Assembly (NCBI RefSeq): GCF_034702125.1
Contig: NC_085859.1
Location: forward strand, 6,043,985-6,107,984
Reading direction: 5' to 3'
Length of the DNA: 64,000 nt
From: Engraulis encrasicolus
Lineage: Eukaryota; Chordata; Actinopteri; Clupeiformes; Engraulidae
Made by a program: the position numbers and the translations under genes. Positions 40,270-51,198 of this stretch are shown here, piece after piece (the first letter of the stretch is position 1; every line of letters starts with the position of its first letter). A model generated the notes under the pieces. It ran no database searches and was not told the origin of the DNA. It saw nothing but the letters and a program-made list of their open reading frames with translations.

Positions 40270-40423
40270 AACATGGTGTCCATCACTGGGAGGCCTTACA
40301 GCACAATTTCAACCAGCGTGACCTTCAGCCAAAACTTCTCCCTGGAGCCCCTGAAGGAATCTGTGTTGGAGGAGAAATTAAATTCAGTCTTCAAGCAGGA
40401 AATAGTTAAGATATCTGCAGCAG
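40270..40423 (+). CDS. TRIM-2 exon after the coiled coil (putative)
   Basis: Acceptor TCTGTGCAG ends at 40269. The frame encodes SVTFSQNFSLEPLKESV and FKQEIVKISAA. In fish TRIM genes an exon at this place encodes an S-x-x-P-x-F-S-F-x-x-(V/L)-x-x-S-V...(E/Q)E-x-V-x-I-S segment joining the coiled coil to the SPRY part, which this matches. The donor (GTTGCA at 40424) is weak. The exon is 6.6 kb downstream of the RING exon. Confidence 0.55.
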
Positions 40424-40867
40424 GTTGCACATATGTAGGCCTACAGTACATACATATCACAACAAACATCTTCAATAATCTTTCCAAGGCAAGACATGAC
40501 TCTTTGACATTTTGTGTTTTACTTCATCTTGTTGCAGCGAGACACGTCCTGTCATGTCCTGGACTCGGTTATGTCTGTTTTGTGTCTGTATGTTGGTATT
40601 GTCTCCAGTTTTCCTCCATGTTCTGTGTACCTCTGTTCTTCTGCCTGTGTCTCTCCTTGTTGTTTTGCTTTTCATGTGCTTTTGTTTACATTTTAGTTCT
40701 GTCATTTTTTGTCCATGTGCCTCTGTATGCCTGCCTGTTGCTCCTGGATCCCGCCCCCAATTTGTTTCACTTGTCTCGCTAAGATGAAAGTGTAATTTCA
40801 TCACAATTCTAATGTTGACCTTCCAGTTAAAAACACAAAACGAGAATTGAGGATTTCACAAAATTAG

Positions 40868-41024
40868 TCCAGTCAAGTCAGCTTTTATTGTCAGTTTCCT
40901 CATATGCACAGGTCATACAAGAAAATTGAAATGATGTTTCATGGTATAGAGAGAGAAACATCATTTCAATATCCTTTTATGACCTGTATATGAAGGAACT
41001 GACAAGAAAATCTGACTTGACTTG
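40868..41024. repeat. Near-perfect 157-bp hairpin
   Basis: AGTCAAGTCAGCTTTTATTG at the left and its near-complement at the right pair along the length, with the centre around 40950 (GAAACATC/GATGTTTC). It belongs to the TCAAGTCAAGTC repeats also seen at 6764 and 39178. Probably a small palindromic MITE. Confidence 0.8.
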
Positions 41025-41880
41025 CATGTGGGTGATGCAGCTAATATTTAATCTATTAGCGAGTTGTTACAAATGGGTAACATAAAGGGGGCAGAGGCAA
41101 AAATGCAAGGCTCAATAAAAAATGATTCATTTATTTATAAAAGTCTAAGGGTTTAACAAAATGTACAAAAATCTCAAAGCTCAGGGTCAAGATCAACAAA
41201 AAAAGATCAAAATGTCAAAGGCAAAGTTCAAGAGCTAAACTAGACGACTAGCGTCAGCAGGGCGGGTGTGAGGGGAATTGCTGCAGAGTGTCTGGAGAGC
41301 AGCCCCTAACTGAAGATGCTCTGGCCTGTTATATCCCCAGGTGCAGATGTCCTTAACTCATTGGCTGCCTTGGCCGTCGAATGACGTCATTTCGAATAGT
41401 GACGCCCCCTGCCTTCGACGTCGTTCGCCGATAATTGCGTTTTTTTACAGCCAGGCCTCGAGGACGGTCTGACCTATCTTCTGTATAAATTTCAAGCCTC
41501 TAGGCATTTTCTACCTCTTCCTGTAGGTGGCAGAAGTGTCCTTAGGAACAGTCAAGGCAGGGCTTGTTCAGACCAGGAGGAAATGTCAAGACAAAAACAC
41601 CCCTTTTTTACTATTATTATCTCAAAAGTACATACTGTAGCAAAATCATTTTTGAAAGTAAAGCACCTGTGACAGTCTACTTTCTTGCCCTCTGATTTTA
41701 ACACAGGTAGGCTACTGATTTTAGTGTCAGAGCCTGACCAAAAAAAAACCCTTCCTCTCATGACCAAAATACAACCCCCTGTTGCTATCTAGCTAGAAGG
41801 CATTGTAGCTAGCTTGCCCAAAATACACCATGAGATGATCTGTGTGGCAACCTTTCATTTTGGATAATGTGATCAGCCTA

Positions 41881-42900
41881 TGTAGCAGTGAAGATAATGC
41901 CTACACATTTACTTTTATTTTGTTATTTTCATGTCATAAGATGGTGAACTTTCATTTTATGTTGGTGTTTATTTCCCCAAAATCCTTTCTCTGTATTTAG
42001 TTTTGAACTTGCTGGTATTGGGAGATTTGCTCATTTTTTGTGTTATAGCACCCTCTAGTGGCGTGCGCGACCTGTCTTTTGTTTTGCACGTTCTTCTCTG
42101 TTCAGTCTGCGCTGAGCTGAGCAGGGAAAGGTACGTGTTTTCACGGAGCTCCGATGTTGCAAAGTAATCCGTGTGTTGCAATGTCGCAATGTTGCATCTT
42201 TCATTTCCAAATGTTGTATTATCTTGTGTACATGTAAAAACCTTTGTGATGAGCATTTTGTTTCGTTTGAAATATGTATTTTGAGAGCACTAAATAGCTA
42301 TCAAGCTAACCACTTGTTGTAGGCACTGACTAGCCTTTTGTCTCTGACTTGGCGCCTGAATATGTACGGTGTGTTTTTCATGTTAGGCTGGTCCGATGAC
42401 GACGTGAATGCGGTGCCTAACCCTTTTTGTGCTCTTTCTGTTGTTTAAAAAGGTATGTACTCCCAATGCCAGTGAATTTCTATGAGTGTGTTGATATGTT
42501 TGCATTGTATTTTTCTGAATGCATTTGATTATTATTATTAAGTAATTTCCTATTACTCTACTGAGTTTTGTAATGAGAATTCATCAGCCTGTGATGTTAC
42601 ACTATGTATGATTATGGGCCCTACAGAGCATTTTAATGCAGTTTTATTGTAATACAGTAGTTTTACACTGTACTGTATTTTGTTTTACAACTTTGTGAGT
42701 CTGCGCTGAGCTGAGCAGGGAAAGGCTGGTCCGATGACGACGTGAATGCGGTGCCTAACCCTTTTTGTGCTCTTTCTGTTGTTTAAAAAGAAAATAAAAG
42801 AATACAGCTGAGGAACAGAACGGCATCAGTGGTCCTTTCCCCCCCTTTGGCACCGGAACACAACGCAGGGTAGTCGGGACAGTAGAGCGTTCCGGCTACA
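41881..42900 (+). repeat. Ty3/Gypsy 5' LTR
   Basis: TGTAGCAGTG...GGCTACA, 1020 bp, 4-bp target duplication CCTA (41877-41880, 50580-50583). It differs from the 3' LTR at only about ten positions, half of them 1-bp length changes, so the insertion is recent. AATAAA lies at about 42793. Confidence 0.95.
42104..42790 (+). other. LTR-internal exon-intron segment and its spliced copy
   Basis: 42104-42130 (27 bp) is followed by GTACGT and a 256-bp segment ending in TTAG (42386); then 42387-42452 (66 bp) is followed by GTATGT. At 42698-42790 the 27-bp and 66-bp pieces reappear joined exactly, without the 256 bp. The removed segment has canonical GT and AG ends, so the downstream copy looks like a processed RNA copied back into the LTR. 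The same layout is in the 3' LTR (donor after 49806, second exon from 50064, joined copy ending near 50470). Confidence 0.8.
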
Positions 42901-42901
42901 G

Positions 42902-42919
42902 TGGTGCCGTGACCCGGAT
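42902..42919 (+). promoter_or_regulatory. Gypsy primer binding site, tRNA-His type
   Basis: TGGTGCCGTGACCCGGAT begins two bases after the LTR and complements the 3' end of vertebrate tRNA-His with one mismatch. Confidence 0.75.
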
Positions 42920-43161
42920 GGTTTCGCTTCAGATCATCGCCAGAGTGATCGCCGGTGGTTGCTGCAGAATACCCTGAAGACGCTGATGTTGTTCCAAGTA
43001 CTCGTATGAATGCAAACATAATGTGGTTTATGATTATTTAAGTTCAATTTATTCTTCCCTTTTTGTTTTGAGTGTTTGAATACATAACACTGACTAAGAA
43101 GTACAACACTTAACATTTTACACTTAATACTGATTATTTACATTGCTGAAGACTATTTAAC

Positions 43162-44649
43162 ATGGCTGAGGGAAATGACATGGATGTGCCTTTTAACTGT
43201 GATGATGGTGGTAATGCAGTAGTGGGTGTAGGCAGGGGTAAGCTATTTGGGAACGTGGAACCGACTCCAGTTAGGGGTGTTCATGAAATAGGAAACCCTG
43301 TATCATCCTCTACATACCTGGTTACTGACTCGCACACACCCACACCACACAGGCCTGGCCCTAGTCTGAGGAATTTTCCTGGCATAGGCAGGGGTGTTAG
43401 TGCAGTACGCCACCCTGTATCGTCATTCACACGCATGCACACTGATGAGCCCCCTAGTCCAGGTGTGGACACCACTGACATAGGCCATCTCATTACACAG
43501 TTGGCCCAACAAATAGGTGAGAACATTGCAAGTCAATTAAATAAATCCACTCAGAGTCAACAAAGCCAGCCCACTCCCAGTCTTAACACACCCAGTCTGA
43601 ACATGGGCCAGGGACAGTCTGACTTAAACATGACTGGAGTCAAGTTAGTGATGAAGACAGATGTCCGAGAGCCACCATACTTCAGAGGTGATGGGACTGA
43701 TAAGCACACAGTGCATGAGTGGGAAGAAATCATGGATGTCTACCTGAAAAAGAGGGGTGTCCCACCACAAGAGTACTCCCAAGAAATCCTGTCCAGACTG
43801 ATGGGAAAGGCCAGAGACATTGTTAAAGTTACACTGCGTAGTGTTCCATCCTTAAAGCCTGCAGAGAATCCTAAGCTTGTCTTTGATGTACTCAAGCAGC
43901 ATTTCAGTGAAGTAACTTACTCCTCAATGCCTCTAGCAGATTTTTATAACACACTCCCCCTGAATGGTGAAAGCCCAATGGACTACTGGATCCGCTTGAA
44001 CAAAGCTGTGGACGTCGCGGATGAGTGTCTGAGGAGACAGGGGCGAAACATTGAAGACCCCTCCCATGAAGTCACAATGATGCTGGTGAAACACTGTCCT
44101 GACCCCGCCCTTGCAAGTGTCCTGAAGTGTAAGACAGCTGAGAAGTGGACAGCAAACGAGATTCAGGAGCACCTTGTCGAACACCAGAGGGAGGCTCGCA
44201 CAAAGTCCCAGACCAGGTCAGTTCGACCAAAGCACATTGGCACTCATGTACAGACATCCACGACCGAAGCAGTCGCTGTAGACAATGCCTGTGAGCCTGC
44301 TCCTCTCCAAACTACAGTGGGGCAGCCATCCCCATCTCCGACCGAGAGTGTTTACATTCAGTCTCTCATCAGCCTGTTGGATCGTGTGCTGGAGCAGAAG
44401 GCTCAAACAACGGCAGTTGAACCAACATACAAGGGGCCAGTAAACATTTTCCAGAGGAAATGCAGAGTGTGTCAGTCCACTGAGCATTCAACAACTGTTC
44501 ACTGTAGGCAGGAGAATCTGTGCATGGGCTGTTACAAGCCAGACCACTGGAAGAAAGACTGCCCACAGCGCAAGCCGAGATTCAGTGCCACACCACAGCA
44601 GGCCCAGGCACAGCCCCAAGGCCAACAGCATGGCACACATTTAAACTAG
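43162..44649 (+). CDS. Ty3/Gypsy Gag, 495 residues
   Basis: ATG 43162 opens the frame. The N-terminal 160 residues are of low complexity. A helical capsid-like region follows (about 165-365, with PPYFRGDGTDKHTVHEWEEI and the helical repeats after it). Near the C terminus a zinc knuckle CMGCYKPDHWKKDC (CX2CX4HX4C) lies close to a second Cys cluster (CRVCQSTEHS). It would form the virus-like particle and bind element RNA. The frame ends at TAG 44647-44649 directly after a slippery heptamer, and pol lies in the -1 frame. There are no internal stops. Confidence 0.9.
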   Translation: MAEGNDMDVPFNCDDGGNAVVGVGRGKLFGNVEPTPVRGVHEIGNPVSSSTYLVTDSHTPTPHRPGPSLRNFPGIGRGVSAVRHPVSSFTRMHTDEPPSPGVDTTDIGHLITQLAQQIGENIASQLNKSTQSQQSQPTPSLNTPSLNMGQGQSDLNMTGVKLVMKTDVREPPYFRGDGTDKHTVHEWEEIMDVYLKKRGVPPQEYSQEILSRLMGKARDIVKVTLRSVPSLKPAENPKLVFDVLKQHFSEVTYSSMPLADFYNTLPLNGESPMDYWIRLNKAVDVADECLRRQGRNIEDPSHEVTMMLVKHCPDPALASVLKCKTAEKWTANEIQEHLVEHQREARTKSQTRSVRPKHIGTHVQTSTTEAVAVDNACEPAPLQTTVGQPSPSPTESVYIQSLISLLDRVLEQKAQTTAVEPTYKGPVNIFQRKCRVCQSTEHSTTVHCRQENLCMGCYKPDHWKKDCPQRKPRFSATPQQAQAQPQGQQHGTHLN

Positions 44650-44681
44650 GTGGCCCGCATTTAGCGAGGGAGCGTGTGGGC
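44640..44681 (+). promoter_or_regulatory. -1 ribosomal frameshift signal
   Basis: TTTAAAC (44640-44646) is in the correct phase (T TTA AAC) with the Gag stop TAG right after it. Six bases downstream GCCCGCA (44653-44659) can pair with TGTGGGC (44675-44681), with one G-U pair. After a -1 shift the reading continues as KLGGPHLARER into pol. Slippery site, spacing and stem all match known signals. Confidence 0.85.
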
Positions 44682-47600
44682 ATTGAAACATCTACCCTCG
44701 AAGCAAATGAAGAATTAAAAGAGATGTATGTGAACGTCTGTAAAGTAATGCCAGATGATTGTAAAGTAATTGTACAGAACACCCAGACCGTTGAGCCATT
44801 CGGTGAATTGTTCCATGCCCCAGTGATGATCAATGGTTCAGCTGAGCTGAGAGGGTTACTGGATACGGGGTCAATGCCCTGCACGATCAGTGAAGAGGCA
44901 GAGCGGAGACTCGTGTCGGAGAACGTTTTAACTCAGCTGCAACAACCAACCGAGCGCATCATCCTTGTAGGCTGTGGGGGAGTACAGGTGAGCCCCAAAG
45001 GCATATACGACATGGAACTGAGTCTGTATGGTGTGAAGTGCACAGTCCCGGTCCTGGTGGTGCCTGGCCAGAAAGATGAGATCATTGTGGGGACCAACAT
45101 GTTGAAGCATGTGCTGCGCCAGCTGAAAAATGATGACAACTACTGGGCGCTTCTCTCACGCAACACACAGGAGTCTTCTGAGTGTGAGCCGTTTTTGGAG
45201 ATGATGGCCAGTCTCACGAGATGGAGGGGTGCAGATGTGCCTGAAAAAGTAGGTACCGTGAAGCTGACCCAAGCCGTGACTCTCCTCCCCAAACAAGAGT
45301 ACCTCCTGTGGGGTAGGCTGCCCAGTAACGTGCCAATGTCACCTGGGAGCACTGTCATAGTGGAGTCATCTACATCCAGGTGTGTGCCTCGAGGCATTAT
45401 GGTCGGCAGAGTGATCACGCCTCTGTGGGGGGATGGCTGGACTCCAATGAAAGTGACCAACATCACAGACAAGCCGCTTACCCTGAGAAAGAACTCCAAG
45501 ATGGCCGATGTCTCCCCGTGCGTTGCTGTGGAAGATGTCTCTCTATTCCAGGGCAACTGCCGGGGAGAGAGTGGCCCCATTGACATCACTCGGTCCGGAC
45601 AGAGCGAGTACTCCAACCTCGAGCAGCGGCTTCGGAGGTGTGGCTTGGGGGATGTGGATGTCGACCGCTGTGAGGCGAGCCCTTCCACGAAGGCCCAGCT
45701 GGTTACGCTGCTTGAACAGTACCACGATGTCTTCTCAAAGCACCATCTGGACTGTGGAGAAGCCAAAGACTTTGTGCATAGGATCCGACTCACAGATGAT
45801 CGTCCTTTCCGCCTTCCATATCGCAGAGTGCCACCAGCACACTACCAAAAGTTGCGGCAAGTTCTCACTGAAATGGAGGAGCAGGGAATAATTCGCAAGT
45901 CTATGAGTGAGTATGCTTCCCCCCTCGTGATGGTCTGGAAGAAAAATGGTGACCTTCGCCTATGCACAGACTTCCGATGGCTGAATGCGAGAACCATCAA
46001 GGACGCTCACCCTCTGCCTCACCAGTCAGACTGTCTGGCAGCCTTAGGTGGAAACTCGGTCTTCAGCACCATGGACCTCACTTCAGGTTTTTATAACCTA
46101 CCCATGCATGAAGACGACAAAAAGTACACAGCCTTCACAACACCTCTAGGCCTCCACGAATATAACAGAATGCCACAGGGGCTTTGCAACAGTCCAGCCT
46201 CGTTCATGAGGATGATGTTGAGCATCTTCGGCGATTTAAACTTCAGTAGCCTCCTTTGCTACCTGGATGATCTGTTGGTCTTTGCCCAGTCCGAACAAGA
46301 GGCCCTCGAGAGACTGGAGATTGTCTTCCAGCGGCTCAGAGAGCACAACTTGAAGTTGAGTCCCAAAAAGTGTCATCTGTTGCGGCGTTCTGTAAAATTC
46401 CTTGGGCACATCATCGACGGTGAGGGTGTTGCTGTCGACCCAGAGAAAGTGGAAGTCATTGTAAAGATGTCAAAGACGGACTTGATGGAAGATGACGGCT
46501 GCACTCCCTCAGTCCGCAGGGTCAAGTCCTTTCTGGGGATGGTATTTTATTACCAACACTTCATACCCTACTGTTCTGCCATAGCCAAGCCACTGTTCGC
46601 CCTAACAGCTGGACAGAAACGTAAGGGGAAGACAAGCAAGGTTGGTCAGAATCCAGGTGTCTTCAGAAAGCTCAAGCCTGCGGACTGGACAGAAGACTGT
46701 GACGCTGCCTTCCTCAGTCTCAAGGAGAAACTCCTGAACTGTGTAGTCCTCACTCATCCAGACTTCTCCAAGCCACTGATCTTGTCCATTGATGCCTCTC
46801 TTGACGGTCTCGGGGCAGTTTTATCTCAGGTGTCAGAAGGAGAGAGTAAGGCACGGCCCATCGCCTTTGCAAGTAAGACTCTGTCTGGTTCACAGAAGAG
46901 ATACCCAGCCCACCGTCTCGAATTCTTAGCACTTAAATGGAGTGTTTGCGAAAAATTCAGTCACTGGTTGAAGGGGCACTCTTTTACTGTGTGGACAGAC
47001 AATAATCCTTTAACCTACATAATGACAAAACCAAAACTTGACGCCTGTGAACAACGGTGGGTTGCGAAACTGTCCCCATACACATTCAGTCTCAAGCATA
47101 TCCCAGGGCCCCAGAACGTTGTGCCAGATGCCCTAAGTAGAGATCCCTTTGCAAAATCAGTGGGCAAGAGGTTGATCAGTGAGCCCTATGAGAGTCTATT
47201 GGCAGAGGCTGATGGGACAAAAGAGGACGGAGTGCAGGACGTTTTCCGCTGCAAGGTCCAGTGTCTTCAGGCTTGCCATGTGGCCTCAGGCAATCCCCAA
47301 AGCATGCCATCTCGTGGTCTCGACTCCTCTGAAGTGAAGTCTGCCTGTGACTCTCATACCGAGTGGGAAAGTGGTGCACAGTTAAGAGCAATGCAGTATC
47401 TGAAGGCTTTACCTCAGGCTGCACTCCCTGAGCAAGACGTACCAGCGGCTTTCTCCACTGATGAGCTGCGGCGGAGCCAAGAGGAAGACCAGGTCATTCG
47501 GAGCGTCTTGCCATTTGTTCTGGGTGGCCGGCCGCCACCTAGACGGGAGAGAAGCAAGTTAGCCCCGAGCGCCCAGATACTTTGCAAGCAGTGGCATAAG

Positions 47601-49265
47601 TTGAAAGTCCTGGATGGAGTCCTCTATCGGGCCACCAAAGATCCCTCAACCCGTGAGAGGAGGTTCCAACTTGTTCTGCCTGCCAGCCTGAAAGCAACGG
47701 CCCTCTCCGGTGTCCATGATCTCGCTGGGCACCAGGGGCAAGCCAGAACAGTGCACCTTGCCAGACAGCGCTTTTTCTGGCCGCAGATGGACAGAGACAT
47801 CAAGGATTATGTTAAGTGCTGCCAAAGATGCATCCTTGCAAAGACACCTGAGCCAGCAGCCCGAGCACCCTTAGAGAGCATCCGCACATCTGCTCCCATG
47901 GAGTTGGTGTGTATCGACTTCTGGAGTGCTGAGGACAGTAAACAGAGATCAGTGGATGTTTTGGTCATAACTGACCACTTTACAAAGTTGGCTCACGCAT
48001 TCCCCTGTGTCAATCAAACTGCAAAGCAAGTTGCAAAGAAACTATGGGACAATGTGTTCTGCATCTACGGCTTTCCAGAACGAATACATTCAGACCAAGG
48101 AGCCAACTTTGAGAGCAAACTCATCTCCGAACTCCTCAGTCTTGCCGGGGTCTCAAAGTCACACACAACTGCATATCACCCCATGGGAAACGGGCAAACC
48201 GAAAGGTTCAATAGAACGCTTGGAAGCATGTTGCGGGCCCTCCCTCTGGCAGCAAAACAGCACTGGGCTCAACAGATACAGACTCTGACCTTTGCATACA
48301 ATGCTACAGTTCATGAAACGACTAGTTATGCCCCGTTTTATTTGATGTACGGTCGAGTCCCAAGACTCCCAGTGGATGTGGTGTTCAAACAAGTCCTGAA
48401 GGACCCAGTTGTTACAGACTTCAATACTTACGCCGGCAAACTGGTGGCAAACCTTCACGAAGCTGCCACCATTGCTCAACAACACACAAGGAAACAGCAG
48501 CAGCATCAAGCCAAGGGATACAACAAAAAGGCCCGTGGCACTCACCTGAACATTGGAGACAGAGTCTTGCTAGCTAACAAAGCTGAAAGAGGGAAACGTA
48601 AACTAGCAGATAAGTGGGAACCTACCATGTACACTGTTACCGGGCGTAATCCTCAGACTCATGTTTACCAAGTCACGGATGAGAGCGGGAGGACTAAAGT
48701 TGTCCACCGTAACTTGATGCTGGATGTCAGCTTCTTGCCCATCGTCCAACCAGACAGTGAAGAGTCAGAGGCAGGTGCTTCGGATGCGGTCAGTGAGTGC
48801 GACCCCTTGTCCTCTGATGCTGTGAGCAACCTGGCGGTGGATGCCTCTGAGGACCGTACCTGCTCATGGATCATGGAGACGGCCGATGCCAACTCTCTTG
48901 CTGGTGAAGAGGATGCTGACTTGGAGATGGATGATGACTTGCCACAGTCACTGCCTGGTGCCCCTGATCAGTTAACAAGTCCCCCGTCTTCAAGAGACGT
49001 GCCCAGTCCCTCATGCCCAACTGACACTGACCCGCACCTTGTTGACACTACTGACCTAGATAACACAGGGTCCCCCAACATCATTTCACCCACCCCAGCT
49101 ACTGATAGTCAGAGCACTACACAACACATAGGGCCTGAGAGACGCACCCGCACAGGCAGAGTTGTTAGGGCAGTTAACCGTCTGATAGAGTCTATGGCTC
49201 AAAAACCCTTCACACGAGAGCTTATGAGGTCTGACAGGTCAATGTCTTTGCTTTCATTATTTTAA
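44647..49265 (+). CDS. Ty3/Gypsy Pol (PR-RT-RH-IN)
   Basis: The open frame extends upstream to an ATG at 44520, but most of that overlaps gag; translation probably enters by -1 frameshift at 44646. Residues counted from 44520: retropepsin LLDTGS (D115); reverse transcriptase with LRLCTDFRWLN and YLDD at 581-584; RNase H (DASLDGLGAVLSQ, WTDNNPLTY); integrase HHCC from H1066 and catalytic core with D in IDFWS, D1192 in SDQGANF and E in NGQTERF; C-terminal domain (ADKWEPTMYTV). An acidic Ser/Asp/Pro-rich tail of about 160 residues follows IN. All catalytic residues are present and there are no stops, so the element may be competent. No env frame is present. Confidence 0.92.
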
Positions 49266-49542
49266 ACAGTAGGAAATGCAACAGGACTGTTGTAGTGTAT
49301 TGTTCTGTATGTTGAGTTACATCTCAAGGTTTTGGTATGGTGTAGAAGGGCACCTTACTTACTAGAAGGAATAATAGTCTGATCACCTATTGTTTACTTC
49401 GAACTTACTTTTAAGTAGCTATATATGCTGTAAATTGGGAATACGGTCCCGTGGTTACCTTGGGTGGAGAGAACATGAACATGGTACACTTGTGTTAGGT
49501 TATTTCACTAGGACACCCTAGTATTCAGGATTTTGGTGAAAT

Positions 49543-49556
49543 CAAAGAGGGGTGAA
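49543..49556 (+). promoter_or_regulatory. Gypsy polypurine tract
   Basis: CAAAGAGGGGTGAA directly precedes the 3' LTR. Confidence 0.75.
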
Positions 49557-50579
49557 TGTAGCAGTGAAGATAATGCCTACACATTTACTTTTATTTTGTT
49601 ATTTTCATGTCATAAGATGGTGAACTTTCATTTTATGTTGGTGTTTATTTCCCCAAAATCCTTTCTCTGTATCTAGTTTTGAACTTGCTGGTATTGGGAG
49701 ATTTGCTCATTTTTTGTGTTATAGCACCCTCTAGTGGCGTGCGCGACCTGTCTTTTGTTTTGCACGTTCTTCTCTGTTCAGTCTGCGCTGAGCTGAGCAG
49801 GGAAAGGTACGTGTTTTCACGGAGCTCCGATGTTGCAAAGTAATCCGTGTGTTGCAATGTCGCAATGTTGCATCTTTCGTTTCCAAATGTTGTATTATCT
49901 TGTGTACATGTAAAAACCTTTGTGATGAGCATATTGTTTCGTTTGAAATATGTATTTTGAGAGCACTAAATAGCTATCAAGCTAACCACTTGTTGTAGGC
50001 ACTGACTAGCCTTTTGTCTCTGACTTGGCGCCTGAATATGTACGGTGTGTTTTTTCATGTTAGGCTGGTCCGATGACGGCGTGAATGCGGTGCCTAAACC
50101 CTTTTTGTGCTCTTTTCTGTTGTTTTAAAAAGGTATGTACTCCCAATGCCAGTGAATTTCTATGAGTGTGTTGATATGTTTGCATTGTATTTTTTCTGAA
50201 TGCATTTGATTATTATTATTAAGTAATTTCCTATTACTCTACTGAGTTTTGTAATGAGAATTCATCAGCCTGTGTTGTTACACTATGTATGTTATGGCCC
50301 TACAGAGCATTTTAATGCAGTTTTATTGTAATACAGTAGTTTTACACTGTACTGTATTTTGTTTTACAACTTTGTGAGTCTGCGCTGAGCTGAGCAGGGA
50401 AAGGCTGGTCCGATGACGACGTGAATGCGGTGCCTAACCCTTTTTGTGCTCTTTCTGTTGTTTAAAAAGAAAATAAAAGAATACAGCTGAGGAACAGAAC
50501 GGCATCAGTGGTCCTTTCCCCCCCTTTGGCACCGGAACACAACGCAGGGTAGTCGGGACAGTAGAGCGTTCCGGCTACA
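49557..50579 (+). repeat. Ty3/Gypsy 3' LTR
   Basis: Same TG...CA ends and internal exon/intron duplication as the 5' LTR; followed by the target duplication CCTA. Confidence 0.95.
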
Positions 50580-50715
50580 CCTACACAACATCAGGATGAT
50601 GCTTACAAAATATCATGTAACAGGAGAATGCACAGGACTAGTGGTGATGTTGGGAATGCTTATAAAGTTTGCTACGCTAGCTAGCTAGCTAGCACGAAAT
50701 CGCTAACAACCTACA

Positions 50716-51198
50716 CATAGAGGTAGAAAATAACACTAGAGAGGACACAGCAATTTGCGACAGCACTGGGAAATGGCAGCTGGAGCTTCCCAACTTCCGT
50801 AGGTAGTGTAGGTAACTTCAGGCAATGCAAGTCAATGGAGAACACGCCCACCCCTGTCAAGAAATTAACTAAAACTGTGTAAATATGAAGTAACACTTTA
50901 ATCAAAGACCAGATTTGAAATGTCAGGCTAAATATCTACTTAAATCATATGAGTCGATAAAATACATTTAAAAATCAAATAATATCTTTTATGACATATA
51001 GTGTTAGCGACACACTTCAACTATTGTCCTTGTATAGTGTGTTGATGGACATTTTCACATGATTAAGCCATTTTTGACAGAGGTGAGCCTCGTTCTCCGT
51101 TAATTTCCATTTCTCTGATCTACCTACAGATAATGGCCGCTACAGATTGCCGTAAAAGGGGGGCGGGGTCCTCTCTAGTGTTATTTTCTACCTCTATG
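50716..51198. mobile_element. MITE with 31-bp inverted repeats
   Basis: ATAGAGGTAGAAAATAACAC at 50717 and its exact complement ending at 51197 bound a 483-bp element (inverted segments 50716-50746 and 51168-51198). No frame inside. It lies within the right part of the TTAA-flanked element. Confidence 0.85.

Noticed and set aside
44520..44646. Independent start of Gypsy pol at ATG 44520
   Set aside because: The ATG lies inside the Gag zinc-knuckle region, and a strong -1 frameshift signal at 44640 explains pol expression better.
49266..49542. Envelope gene between Gypsy pol and the 3' LTR
   Set aside because: Only about 280 bp without an open frame; no env is present. None was found after BEL/Pao-1 pol either.
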